From contig JAYKKI010000067.1 in the NCBI GenBank assembly GCA_039881145.1, forward strand, positions 2,118,001-2,182,000: 64,000 bases of DNA. The letters are read 5' to 3'. A program made the translations under genes and the position numbers. The stretch's first letter is position 1; every line of letters begins with the position of its first letter. The notes beneath the pieces are model-generated. The model was given only the letters and a program-made list of their open reading frames with translations, did no database searches and was not told the origin of the DNA. Source of the stretch: Druceiella hillmani (Eukaryota > Arthropoda > Insecta > Lepidoptera > Hepialidae). Of this stretch, positions 36,177-47,000 are shown one piece after another.

Positions 36177-37430
36177 TATATATATAATAAATTTATTACA
36201 TTTTTGAAGAAAATTGATCGAAGCTATTCTGTTTATATACTTAACTCATAAATTCAGGAGTTTCAAAGAAGAGCTTTCTAATAATTCTTTAAATTTTTAT
36301 TTGTATTTTAATTTTGCGTAATGTTGTAACGTACTACGCAGGCTTTATGAATTTCTATATTTTTCACAATTGAAAAATTTCAGATATTCGCCAATGATTT
36401 GGTTTACTTAATAATATTACCGAAATAATATTTATGCACATATTTTATATAAAAACGTGTCGTGAATTCCCTAAATAGCAATACTGGGAAATAATACTTT
36501 CTTAGGTATTGCATTTTCAATAATAAATTTACTGTGATTGCCAATATTTATTTGTTTCTTTTTCTTGTATTTTACTTTATGTTAATTACCACAATTTATC
36601 AGCGTGAGAACACAAGTAAAACGAAAACGTTATTTGATAAATAAAAATAAATAAAGGTCCTAAAATTATTTTTTCCGAGTAAACTATTATGCGGGAACAG
36701 TAAACGCAGTTCCGTATTAAATGTTAAGTTACTACTGAAGACAATGCAAGACAATGCGTACATGCGAATATAAAGGCATAAAAAAATTTGAAAATCGTCT
36801 AATATTGCACAGTAAAATAAATCTTTCGACTTATCAGAAGTAAATAAAGATATAGATATCCACTCCTAAAAGGGATATTTGTTACCTGATTATGTAAAAT
36901 TATATGAATAAGATTATTTAAATGTCCGACATTGAGGAAGCAAAAGGTACATTTGAATTAGATTAATTCAACGGTCTCTTTGGATAATTAAATATTAGCC
37001 TTAAAATGGTATTTTGTGTAACCCATGTTTGTTTAATAAATCTCGGTATTATATTTCTGGAACCCAATACAAAGCAATATGTTGTTAAAATCTTAGTCAG
37101 AAATAAGTAGGCTAAAAAGAATATTAGGAATATAACATTAAAATAGTCGTAAAATGTCTGATTAAATACTCTTAGATGAAGTGTGGTCCACAAATATTTA
37201 TAAATTTGATTTTACTAGAAATATCAGTTAAGAATCGAAATTGGGTAATGATGGTCCTGGAGTTGTATAAATCTTAATAAAAAACGAGATATTTTATTAA
37301 ACTACATCATTAATAAATTATTGATCTAACATATTCCGTGTCTTCAAAATAGTGTTTAACATTCAAGACACGAAAACCATTTGAACGATGCCATTGTATA
37401 AACATTAAGTTACTTCAAGCACCTCTAAAT
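36177..37430. other. AT-rich DNA, no supported gene
   Basis: The 76-codon minus frame at 36963 has no domain. ACTACTGAAGACAATGCAAGACAATGCG near 36730 is a short local duplication. Confidence 0.4.
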
Positions 37431-37690
37431 TAAATTGTCTCTGCAATGTTGGAATGGAAAAGGAAAAAAACAATTTACATTAAAAAAAACAATAAGCTAG
37501 CGGAACAACTTTCTTTTCATTGTCGGTTGTAAATTAAATCGCCACATGATGAAAGGTTTCATGTTTTGCTAAAATGTTTAATTTCGACTCTTATACTGCC
37601 CTCTCAAATAAATTATTGTTTCTGCTTCGTTATTTTTGTCCTTTTATTTGCCATTGGCCTTAGAGACCTGGTAACCATAATAAAATATAA
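37431..37690 (+). repeat. Unnamed ~240-bp dispersed repeat, copy 1
   Basis: Shares with copies at 39.47 and 43.47 kb, in order: an AAATTAAATTGTCTCTGCAA-type head, GGAATGGAAAAGGA, AAAACAATTTACAT, ACAATAAGCTAGCGG, AAATTAAATCGCCACATGAT, and CAAATAAATTATTGTTTCTG. The match to copy 3 continues into TTTATTTGCCATTGGCCTTA. The 81-codon frame at 37566 lies inside the repeat and shows no domain. Confidence 0.55.
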
Positions 37691-38359
37691 TTTATATGGA
37701 ATAGGATTAAACATTTCTTTTCACATTTCGTTACGATGGAATTGTGTACATGATGTACTCTACATAGTATATGTAATCTCAACTTATATTACCCGAGAGA
37801 AATTAAATTAAATTCATGATTCCCTTTCAGTTTTAGTCAATATTAGTATTGTTCTATTTGGAAACTGTTGCTAGTATCTCAACTATTTCAATAATTATAA
37901 TATTGCCGAAATAAAAAAAATCAAACAAAACATTTGAAAATAAAATTCAATTGTTTTATTGACAACTTCATTATTGCATTGAAGGTATATAAACATTTAT
38001 TTAATGTGTACAAACCATAAAAGGTATTCTCTACTCCCAGTAATCGTGTTCATTGCGAAATAAACTCCCAGTAAAATTTTCCATCTATCCGTTTTCAATG
38101 TGATATTCATGTGATAACACCGTCATAATGCGTTTATAAAATACCGCTTGTTTCTCATACTGTAGTATGAAGTTCTCATTACATTTGTGTGATAATGTTA
38201 GATCATATCCGAGAAAGTGTTTTCGCATGTACTGCAAATTCTAGATATAAACCCTTACACGTATTAATCACCTGACTATAGTCCTGTAATAAAATATATA
38301 CCCTTCTATCGTTAGTACTATGTAATAAATGTCGGAACTGGTAATGGTCTTAATTGAAA
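37691..38359. other. AT-rich DNA, no feature seen
   Basis: CTCCCAGTAATCGTGTTC and CTCCCAGTAAAATTTTCC repeat a short phrase near 38033-38085. No gene. Confidence 0.4.
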
Positions 38360-38475
38360 GTTGATTCACGATCAAATGAAACTACTTGATGTAGTATTAT
38401 TTCTACTTTCTTTAATTTCTTTACCACGACCTAGGTTTCGTTGTATTACAACATCTTCAGGTGAGCTATTATCTA
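38360..38475 (-). mobile_element. Ribozyme-bearing repeat, copy B (left arm of palindrome)
   Basis: On the minus strand it reads the same leader, hammerhead motif, AAAGAAAGTAGAAATAATAC block and AGTTTCATTTGAT as copy A. It is fused head-to-head with copy C through a spacer of about ten bases. It ends before the KINAKYIQ-coding block. Confidence 0.62.
38423..38466 (-). ncRNA. Type I hammerhead ribozyme candidate, copy B (best preserved)
   Basis: Stem I CTCAC/GTGGT, core CTGAAGA, one extra U, stem II GTTGT/ACAAC with AAT loop, core GAA, stem III ACC/GGT with loop TA, cleavage-site C. All stems are intact in this copy. The three-base-pair stem III with a two-base loop matches the minimal stem III known from Penelope-like elements and retrozymes. 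Confidence 0.55.
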
Positions 38476-38640
38476 GTATTTTTGCTAATAGCCCACCTGA
38501 AGATGTTGTAATACAACGAAACCTACGTTGCGGTGAAGAACTTAAAGAAAGTAGAAATAATACTACATCACGTAGTTTCATTTAATTGTGAACAATGAAT
38601 TTCAGCAAAATTAACGCCAAATATATTCAATATTTGAAAG
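38476..38640 (+). mobile_element. Ribozyme-bearing repeat, copy C (right arm of palindrome)
   Basis: The plus-strand copy inverted relative to copy B; the arms pair over about 100 bases. Beyond the palindrome it continues into ATGAATTTCAGCAAAATTAA and CGCCAAATATATTCAA, the block shared with copy A. It diverges from copy A immediately after this block. Confidence 0.6.
38491..38536 (+). ncRNA. Hammerhead ribozyme candidate, copy C (decayed)
   Basis: Core CTGAAGA, stem II and GAAA are intact. Stem III reads ACC/CGT with a mismatch, the cleavage position is T rather than C, and stem I has one mismatch (CAC against GCG). This copy is probably inactive. Confidence 0.4.
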
Positions 38641-38780
38641 TCGATTATTTGTCCTGGAAACAAAATAAGGCGGTTCAAGGTATAAAGGATTGTCATGGAA
38701 AAAAATTATCGAATATTTCACGCTATGCAGTAAAATGTTCGATAAATTTAATTTTCACGTTGATCTACTTGCCTATCTAG
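38595..38780 (+). CDS. Short ORF continuing the ribozyme repeat (NFSKINAKYIQ start)
   Basis: A 61-codon frame begins at the ATG 60 bases past the ribozyme of copy C. Its first eleven residues (MNFSKINAKYIQ region) correspond to NFYKINAKYIQ in copy A, which then continues differently (NIPSEEFIQRL). The shared block may be the true N-terminus of a mobile-element protein, with the rest of this frame being flanking sequence. There is no catalytic motif and no recognised family. Confidence 0.2.
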   Translation: MNFSKINAKYIQYLKVDYLSWKQNKAVQGIKDCHGKKLSNISRYAVKCSINLIFTLIYLPI

Positions 38781-38968
38781 GTGTTTCCTTTTCGTTAGGA
38801 TCATGGAAAGACTTTTTATATTCAATATTTACAGCCCTCGTATTCCATATACCTATTTTTTTTTAATCAGACATTTCCCTTTATGGTACCAATAAAATTA
38901 GAATGCTATGTGGAAAATTATGTGGAAAATAGTCATCTCTCCTGTTTTCCTTACTTTTAAATGTTTAG
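38781..38968. other. AT-rich DNA, no feature seen
   Basis: Only a short direct repeat, TATGTGGAAAAT twice near 38905-38930. Confidence 0.4.
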
Positions 38969-39020
38969 AGTTTTTCAATGTTGAATAATCACTAACTTGG
39001 TTATTCAACATTGGAAAACT
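38969..39020. repeat. 20-bp hairpin, one mismatch
   Basis: AGTTTTTCAATGTTGAATAA (38969-38988) and its complement (39001-39020) flank a 12-base loop. Confidence 0.95.
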
Positions 39021-39469
39021 ATGTGTAACTCGCGAATGATATTTATTTATTTATCAAAGCGTTGAACATGTGGGAAGCACATTAAGAATAAAATGGTTAT
39101 AATATGTAATAAAAACAGTAACGAATTAGTTGGAAATATATAGCAATTCGAATATACATTATTCTAAATAGTGATATCTTGTAAACCACCAAGCAACTCG
39201 ATAAAATAATTCCTGAAATGGTTAATTGAACAAAAAAATCAAGATCGGGAGCTTATCAAATGTTGTGTTGAACAATGTGTATACACGAAAAACAGGTGAA
39301 TGCTGCAGGACAATCTATGTGCTCTAGGTAGGTAATTTAATTGTGTTTAGTTTAAAAAATAATTAAATAACTTTGATTTTGTGGCTAATTAAAATCTAAG
39401 CTCGTTTTTAATAAAATTCAGAACAAAACACATAATTTGTACTGTATCCATTTGAAATAATTCGTTCTT
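39021..39469. other. AT-rich DNA, no feature seen
   Basis: No frame, repeat or structure supported. Confidence 0.4.
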
Positions 39470-39690
39470 TCCAAACTCAAATCAAATCATCTCAGCAAAT
39501 TGGGATGAAAAACAGAAAAGAAAAACAATTTACATAAAAACAATACGCCAGCGGGGGCGTTACTCTTTATTTTCAGCAATAAATTAAAACGCGTCGGGAT
39601 GAAATGTTCCAAACTTTATTTTATTCCACCCTAGTGAACAAATCGTTGATAGAATAGTTAAAAATAACCGCATTATCCTTCTCTTTTTTC
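39470..39690 (+). repeat. Unnamed ~240-bp dispersed repeat, copy 2
   Basis: Carries AAATCATCTCAGCAAATTGG, GATGAAAAACAGAAAAG, AAAACAATTTACAT, ACAATACGCCAGCGG, AAATTAAAACGCGTCGGGAT and ACAAATCGTTGATAG in the same order and spacing as copies 1 and 3. Confidence 0.58.
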
Positions 39691-41379
39691 ACTTGCCTCA
39701 AGGTGGCTTGACAAGGCGTCTTGATAATTTGCCTTAAAGTGGCTTAATAAATGTATTAAAACATGCTTTGTGTTATATTTAACATAGAAATATTTTATTT
39801 CACTTTGTCGGGATTGAAATTCTACGTTTCATTTTGTATTAATTCCTTGAGGAAAATTCAATCAATATTTTTTTTTGTTTTCGTTGTATTGTATATCGCC
39901 TTAGTTGACCACTGCTAACAAACTTTTAAAGATTTTTAAATAATATTATGACAAACCGCCACGGGGCGGCATTATTTCATAAACTGACATTGAATTTGTT
40001 ACTTGGTAAGGAAATATAATGATCTACCTCGTGTTTTCTTGCTTTCTACATTGACGAATATAAGGTTTCCAAGGTTATTGTCTCATTTTCTTACTATATG
40101 ATGGCAATATAACAACGTGTATTAGGGAATAATGGGCAACAAAATAGTTTTAATTGGAGATGGAAGATGAGAGACACTTCTGTGCATTATGTCCATTCAA
40201 ACTATTCTGAGGATATGCCTTCGACGCTTGGTCTCAGTGTTGTAAATCACTTATGTACAACAGGAAACATCAAAACGCTTACTAAACAGGTTCCAAATTA
40301 AAGCTACCGTCTTGATTTTGAAACATGTCCTACTATTTTTCGCCTTTCTGATTTGCCATTTTATTTCCGAAACGGAGCTTTTGAAACTACATGTGGAAAA
40401 TCCCAGATAAATGAAATCCTGGGTCACAAAAATATCATAATTTTGATCTCGCTTCTGTTAATGACAATATCCACTTCTAGTCTCCTTAGTTTCTATTTGT
40501 AGCAAAACATTTGTATCATCGATTTTAAAAACCTAGGCATAATTAAACAAATGTTATAAAATATTAAATTCACTCTCTTCCTTTATAACTTAGTCGATTT
40601 TAAGTATGCTCGCGTAGTTTTGCCATTTACGAAACCATAATGTGAAATAAAATTTTACTGAAGTGACACATAGACCCTATAGTTTTACGTTTACTATACA
40701 TTTTGTTGGATTTTTTCCTGGAAAGAAGCATAAACACTTAAAGAAGCATAAAGCCTTCTCTATGAATTTAGCATGTTAGAATGCAGCTTCATTTCAACCT
40801 ACCGGACTTTATGTTTTAGAGAACCCTGATGGAATTCTGTATTTATCTGTGGTCTAAGGTTTTTGTGAGTTTATTAAAAAAAATTAAATATCATTCTACT
40901 TATAAGATATTATATCGCATTTGTCATCAGTGTATCTCTCATGGTTGACTTACGAAAAAAATATAAATCTTTAGTAAAGTAAGATAATAAAAAAGCCGAA
41001 TCGCTCTTTGAAAAATTAGTCATAAAAAGTAGTGTTAAAAGCAAGAAATTCCTTACACAATTTTAATAAAGAAGTTTAAACAGATGGGTTAGAGTTCAGA
41101 TTTATTGAATATTACATCTATTATATCATTGAATTTTGGTACGATAAATTCTTAATCGCTTTACTTTATGACAAGATATATGAAAGTCTAGAATTTTTAC
41201 TTGAAAATTATCTATAATGACCCATTATCGATAATGGCTACTGTACTTTGATGGTTGTCATAATAGCATCCTCTTCTCAAATCGATTCCAAATATTCTAT
41301 AAGTTTTACTTGGTATTTATTTATTATGGAAGCAATTTTTACTTTCACTGAGAACTGCAAACATTTGAAAGCTAATAGT
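39691..41379. other. AT-rich DNA, no supported gene
   Basis: A near-tandem phrase, TGCCTCAAGGTGGCTTGACA then TGCCTTAAAGTGGCTTAATA, lies at 39693-39750. The 62-codon frame at 41248-41436 is unremarkable apart from its Cys-rich end. Confidence 0.4.
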
Positions 41380-41439
41380 ACATCGCTAACGTGTTTCGAC
41401 ATGCACGGAACGTGTTGTTTGGGAAAACAAGCTTGACAA

Positions 41440-41546
41440 CGCTCTCAACGGTTACAATTGGGATAGAGAGCGGTGAACGGCGCGGCGGTGCGAATATTGA
41501 AAGTAGCTCGAGCTGATGAGGACGTCAAAAATCAGGCAGGCGGGAG
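41440..41546 (+). other. GC-rich pocket ending in a good splice-donor match (candidate exon)
   Basis: A CpG-containing patch (GAACGGCGCGGCGG) stands out from AT-rich flanks and ends at GCGGGAG|GTAACT (41546), a good donor. An ATG at 41516 opens a ten-codon frame into the donor. Fits a 5' exon of a gene lying rightwards, but nothing downstream confirms it. Confidence 0.18.
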
Positions 41547-43464
41547 GTAACTTTTTAAAGGAAATAACCGAAGTTTATTTTAGTTTTCACTAAAAGAGCT
41601 GTTCTTTTATAAAAAAATTAAGTTACACTACAATGAACTGTTTACAAAACATTAAACTTTCTCATTTAAATCTAAATTTAGATCAAAAATTTTGCTTTTT
41701 TTTCTTTTCTCTTAAGTGACCTCAAAAAATTACAATACGAATTTAAATTGATTATGCCGTGTAGTTAAAGAATCTTCTAGGAATATGTAAACTATGTGTT
41801 GTTGTTGTGGGAGCTATTTTATCACATAATATCGGATAAAATATAACCTACATTAAAATGCATATGGTTCTATCCACCAATAAAATACTTTTAAAAATTG
41901 ATTAGGCAGCTCCACGACGGGGTGTTTCTGTGAATTTTACTAGAAAGAGAGGCTTCAGAAGAAAACGAGTAAAAGTCGGAAGTCTTGAGTATATCATGCA
42001 CAGTAATTATAAATAAAGATTAAAGTCAGACTGTAATTATAATTTAACAAATAAATTATTTTTACGATCCAGCAGCGAAGTTCCAACAAAATGAACACCT
42101 TATAATTATGTCACGCATTTCTGTTCACCTGTCTTTCCTTATGTCACAGCATTATAGCTGGAGATAACTTGTTTTCTGACATGCTCCATCGAATGGGGTT
42201 TTGTCAGAGGGGTTTTTAGAATGCAATAAAAACGCCTACTGTTATTTATTAATAATTGTGTATCGTTCGCAAGAATACATAATTTCTAAGGTATTTTGTT
42301 GCTTGTAACATCTCCCGTAATTTTGCTTAAATCTTTAAACAGGTATTGAAAACAGCTCAAAAAATCCGGATAATGGCATTCCTTATTGATATAATTCAAC
42401 CTTAAATGGTTCCGACTAACTTTGAATGATAAATTAACGGGATACAGGAAATTATTTATTTATTGTATGCTTGTGAAAGATATAATATCCGATATATTTA
42501 CGTAGTGAAAAATTACCTATTTTTATACATATACCACGATTCCTTAAATATTGAAAGTTTTACATATATCCATTTAGGATATGGAATCCTAGTAGTACGA
42601 GCTTATGTATTTTATGCGGATTAAATTCATTTTTATTTTTTATGCGACGTTCCACCAATTGGACAATTTTATAATTTTTGTGAAACTCATCAAGGTAATA
42701 TAAGAATTTCAGTGATTTTTAGTCGATACATTTTTAAGCATTATTTAAAAACAAAGTCCAAAATTGAATGGTTCAGTATAGTCCATTGAATATTGATAAA
42801 AGTTACCGAAAATATATGGCTTAATAATAGCTAACGTTTCGTATTTTTCTTAAAATGTTAAGATTAAGATAAAAGTGAATTCAGCGTCAGATCTATTTCT
42901 AGCTGTCAAGAGTCTAGTTAAAGGTATGAAAGTGGAATTCAAAAAACTTTAGACAAAAATAAATATAAAAGACAGTTCAAAAAAATATGCAAATAGTTTG
43001 CAGTTTATAATTTTTTATCGGGAAAATCTGCTTTATTTGGAATAGTTTCCTCGTGATTCAACCACTTTTTTTAATTTGTGGAATATTTCATGTCAATACG
43101 TAATATAGTATTAAAGTAAGGCCTTTACAATGATTTATAAAAAAGATTGCTGGTGATAGATGCAGTTATCAAAACGTCAAATTTTCTAATTGTTGTGTCT
43201 TTTATTACTATCCGTATTTCTTATTTGTTTTATTTTAAATCATGTAACAAAATTATACTCTCACAATATATAAAAATACGTAGTTAATTGAACAGTATAG
43301 ACCTCATTTGTTTAATCATTTTTCTACCGTCTAAAATTAACGCTAACGAAGCTGCGAATGAAAGTTAATATCAACTAAGTCGAATTCACGTTAATTTCAA
43401 ATTGAGTCTTGAAATTCAACAGAGCTTAACGATACATATCTATAACAACATTTTCTCCCCAATT
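41547..43464. other. AT-rich DNA, no supported gene
   Basis: Slightly GC-richer patch at 42065-42220 (TTCACCTGTCTTTCCTTATG) without a usable frame. Nothing else. Confidence 0.4.
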
Positions 43465-43725
43465 ACTCCATCTTAAATCATCCCAGCTCAATTGAAGGAA
43501 AAACGAAAAGAAAACAATGTACACATGAAAGAATAAGTCGGGAGAGTTGATGATCTCAATTGTGAGCCATAAATAGCAGTGGCTGCGATGGAAAATTTTA
43601 TATTAAGCTGAAATATTTAAATTTCATCCTTTTCATTTCCCTCTATTAGATAAATTGTTGTTTCCGTCACGTATCATTTATTTTTCTTCTTTGCCATTCG
43701 CCTTAATGCATTGGGATCTTTGCTA
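43465..43725 (+). repeat. Unnamed ~240-bp dispersed repeat, copy 3
   Basis: AAATCATCCCAGCTCAATTG, GAAGGAAAAACGAAAAG, AAAACAATGTACAC, GAATAAGTCGGGAG and GATAAATTGTTGTTTC follow the order of copies 1 and 2. Its distal part (CTTTGCCATTCGCCTTAATG) matches copy 1 (TTTGCCATTGGCCTTAGAG). Confidence 0.55.
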
Positions 43726-44296
43726 CAGTACTCAAGTGTAATTTACATGAAATAAAGCTGCTAATATTTCAATGATTGTAAATGGAAAGAATATAACGTA
43801 GATGGTTATATTATTTTAAAACGTGGGGTAAATATTTTGTGTTTCTTTTTAACTTACGTCACTTTAGTATGAAACTGTCAAATTTATTTTAAATATTATA
43901 ATAAAAATATCACGAAATATTTTATTCAATATTATATTTAGAAAAATTACAAAAATAAAGTTCACCATTTTAAAAACATGTATCTTTGTCTCTGAATAAT
44001 AGTTATTCTAATTGACCCACCTAACAGAAGTACGTGATATAACATTTCATTGTTTCTTGAAATATGATAATTTGCTGAATATATAACATTTGGTCTGAAA
44101 ATGTAACTTAAACTTAAAAATAACTCATTTTACTTTCAACATAGAAATGTCCAGTAATTTTAAAAATTATTTATTTCAGACACGGTGGTAAAACGACACA
44201 GCCAGATTAACTTTTATAAAATGGATAATTGAATAAAAAATGTCAAATCTATTTTTTACTTATTTATAAGCGGTAAAATCTTTAACTAACTCTTAG
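43726..44296. other. AT-rich DNA, no feature seen
   Basis: No frame or repeat supported. Confidence 0.4.
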
Positions 44297-44347
44297 ATGT
44301 ATTCTTGGCGTCTAGTCAACACATTCCTTGTCAAATACGTTCCCATT
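44297..44347 (+). CDS. Candidate 51-bp internal exon
   Basis: Flanked on the left by a branch-point-like TTAACTAAC and acceptor TCTTAG, and on the right by a full-consensus donor GTAAGT at 44348. The 17 codons between are open in phase 0 and start with ATG. Small size and lack of any homologue I recognise make it a weak prediction. Longer overlapping frames on both strands at 44297-44546 have no known domain. Confidence 0.2.
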
Positions 44348-45890
44348 GTAAGTACTCGACATGTGTTTTTTTTAGGAAGTACCATTCTAACCGACTCTCA
44401 CAGATCGGATCCGAATATTTCAGTAAGACTTGGCCAAATTCAGAATTGTCTGCGTTATTTATTAGAGGAGGATAGAACATAAGAGTGAGCATGCAATAAC
44501 ATAGATGATACTGATTTATTCGGCGGTGCTCACCTCCTGATGCCATGCATTGAACCGTTAAATAATCAACCCAGGACCTTCGTTTTAAATTGCTATTTTA
44601 ATTTAAAATAAAAAAGGAAAACGGAAAATTTTTTATTAATTTATAACAAACAGATTACCGCAATATTGAATTATTTCTTTATGGTTTTTGAGAATAGTTA
44701 TTGCAAGAAAATCCTTACAGCTTTGAGCCAATACCTTCTTAATTTTATATAAGCGAATATAATTATAATATTTGATTCGAATACTTTATTGATATGGGAT
44801 CACGCATAGACATAAAATAATAATTTACACCCGTCGTTTTTAAAAAATAAAAAAAATACTCCCCATTTTGTCCATTTTCATTGTGGAAAAATATATTTGA
44901 CCTAGGAAATGTTTAAAACAATGGCAAGTGTTATTATTATAAAAATCAATGACAGTAACTATATTTTGGCGGGAAATGGATGCTAAGGAGTAAATACAAA
45001 TTTATAATTTAACAAATTTTTAATTTTTAACTAAATGAAGTACAATTCAAATAAATACAAAGCTTAAGCATTTTCCTCATAATTTTACCACTTACGTAAA
45101 ATTATATTAATAGTCGCGAAAGCATTGAGCAGAAATTTTGAAAAAAATTCTGGAAAATGGTGGATTTCCAATACAAATAATAAACCGCACATGATCTAAT
45201 CAAGTAAAATCTTCTGCTCTTTCTTATTTACATTATTCAAATTAACGTACGTTTTGGTACAAGAGACAATATATTTATAAGTCACAATATGGGTACGAAA
45301 TTTATTTGTTTCTCTCAAAATTAAGTTAGAGTTTCATTTACGTTTATGTGGTTTCGTTTTTGAAATATTAAACTTCAAAGCTGCGTGCATACAAACAGAT
45401 AGTAAAAGATAAACAACTTTAAAAACCTATGCATTGATTATAAATTTTATTCAATGTCATGTTGTCATCTTTTGTCAGTCTGGTTTTCATGCAAATATCT
45501 CTTACATGGAAAAAAATAATTGAACTTATTTCCAATATTTGAAAAACAATTTTATGTATACGCGATTATTCATTCGTTGTTTATTCTTCGTATATATAGC
45601 GTTCTTCGTCATATTTTCATATAATTTATGTCCCGTTCAGAGTCACCTGAAACAATATTACATTCAATATTTATTTTCATGACATTAGTCAAGCGATGAT
45701 ACGAGTTTCCATCTCGGTGAAAACTTTATCGAGATCTGTTCAATTCGTTTTGAGTTTTCTTGTAATATTCTCCAAAACCTCGTGAGAGGTACCGTTTTCC
45801 TTTAAAAATATACTGTGTTACTCAAATATTAAATTCAAACTTCACCTTTTTATTTCAATTAGTCCTTTCTAGTTATACAATTATTAGCTA
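44348..45890. other. AT-rich DNA, no supported gene
   Basis: A less AT-rich stretch to about 44580 gives a 71-codon minus frame (44331-44546) of unknown meaning. Beyond it nothing is seen. Confidence 0.38.
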
Positions 45891-45928
45891 TTACAATTTT
45901 CCTAATAATACTATTAGGAAAATTGTAA
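45891..45928. repeat. Perfect 17-bp hairpin
   Basis: TTACAATTTTCCTAATA (45891-45907) and its exact complement (45912-45928) with a 4-base loop. Confidence 0.96.
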
Positions 45929-46554
45929 CCATATGTACTGCTCGCCATTATGCTATCGCATAATCCTTACTACGTGCATTATCGGCAGTCTTCTGATTAA
46001 GCATTACACATTGTTATGAAAAAACTGTAAAAAGCCTTACAAATTATAATAAAATATCAAATACTTACTAGTGAGAATGCGAAAGTAAATATCTTATACT
46101 TTAAAATATTTATTGCAACTTAAGTATCGGTAAAACATACTAAATACATATCTAATAATGTTGTAAATATAAGGAAAACAATTTCTAAATGTTCGGAATG
46201 AATAATATAATTTTGATTTGAATAATCATATAAAGATTATATTCCTAACTTATATAAACGTTGATAATTAACCGTATATGCACGTCATATCTATTTAATT
46301 ACTTAACAAAAAGCTTCGGAACATCCACTTAGCCTGACCTTTAAAACATAATTTCAAAAGCTCCCTTAAGCTCGCTTGCAAGGTATTAATTATTACCACG
46401 AACGTCTCTTATTCATAACGTTGATACTTAATTCCAAACGAGGAATCGTATTTTATTGTCGCATCGCAGACAAGACAATGAATTTAAAGTGCGGAGCATA
46501 GCTTTACAGCGCCGTTGGAAATAAATGGTTTTATAGCGAGAGATGAGCTTTTAG
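45929..46554. other. AT-rich DNA, no feature seen
   Basis: A less AT-rich patch (46430-46530) lies just 3' of the mariner fossil on the minus strand but does not resemble transposase. Confidence 0.4.
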
Positions 46555-47000
46555 GAAAGTTTCTGATTCAGAGATGAGTTTGCTCAATTTTACACAATAA
46601 ATCTTAGTTATAATCGTACATTTAGCCTGAAAGAGTTCCCAATGAATAACTCCTTTTATACCGCACCATGCACTCAAATGTATCTTTTGTCCAATATTGT
46701 ATTTTGGTCCATGTACACCTTTTTCTCCTGTTCTTAGCTACTGGCGTTTACGTTAAAAATTAATATAAGCCACCAACTTTTCATCTTCTGTAACCAGATA
46801 CATTAGTATGATGAGAACTTAGTATCTCCAAGCACACATTAACTCTCCCCTGAAGTTGAAAAGATGTGATTCATGTGATAGCCAAACGGAATATTGCGTG
46901 TTGTCTTGCTGGATTATTTCCCTAAACGAAATTCATAAAGCAAGAGCACTCTAAGTTTACTTCGAGATACTTCCAGTTTTCCATTTATTTTTACTTGCCG
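46555..47000 (-). pseudogene. Mariner-family transposase pseudogene (N-terminal and mid part)
   Basis: Read on the minus strand, the N-terminal helix-turn-helix start is clear: LRVLLLYEFRLG (about 46955-46915), then a frameshift and TTRNI-like sequence. A deletion follows, then the first catalytic segment VTEDEK (Asp codon 46783-46785). Next come YINF-RKRQ-LRTGEKG, HGPKYNIGQKIHLSAW and GIKGVIHWEL, and a terminal IYCVKLSKLI near 46565. This order and wording (DEKW, LHQKKVMLSVWW, HWELL in intact relatives) fits the mori/mellifera side of the mariner family, a different lineage from the copy at 7.1 kb. Two in-frame stops, a frameshift, the lost linker and the missing second and third Asp make it dead. 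Confidence 0.82.

Noticed and set aside
38361..38585. Similar ORFs on both strands at the 38.4 kb palindrome
   Set aside because: Near-identical peptides from both strands follow automatically from the inverted duplication. I treat the segment as a ribozyme-bearing repeat and note the open frame only as an alternative.
41512..41536. CTGATGAG word resembling a hammerhead core
   Set aside because: It lacks the paired stem II and the downstream GAAA at the right place, and stem I does not close.
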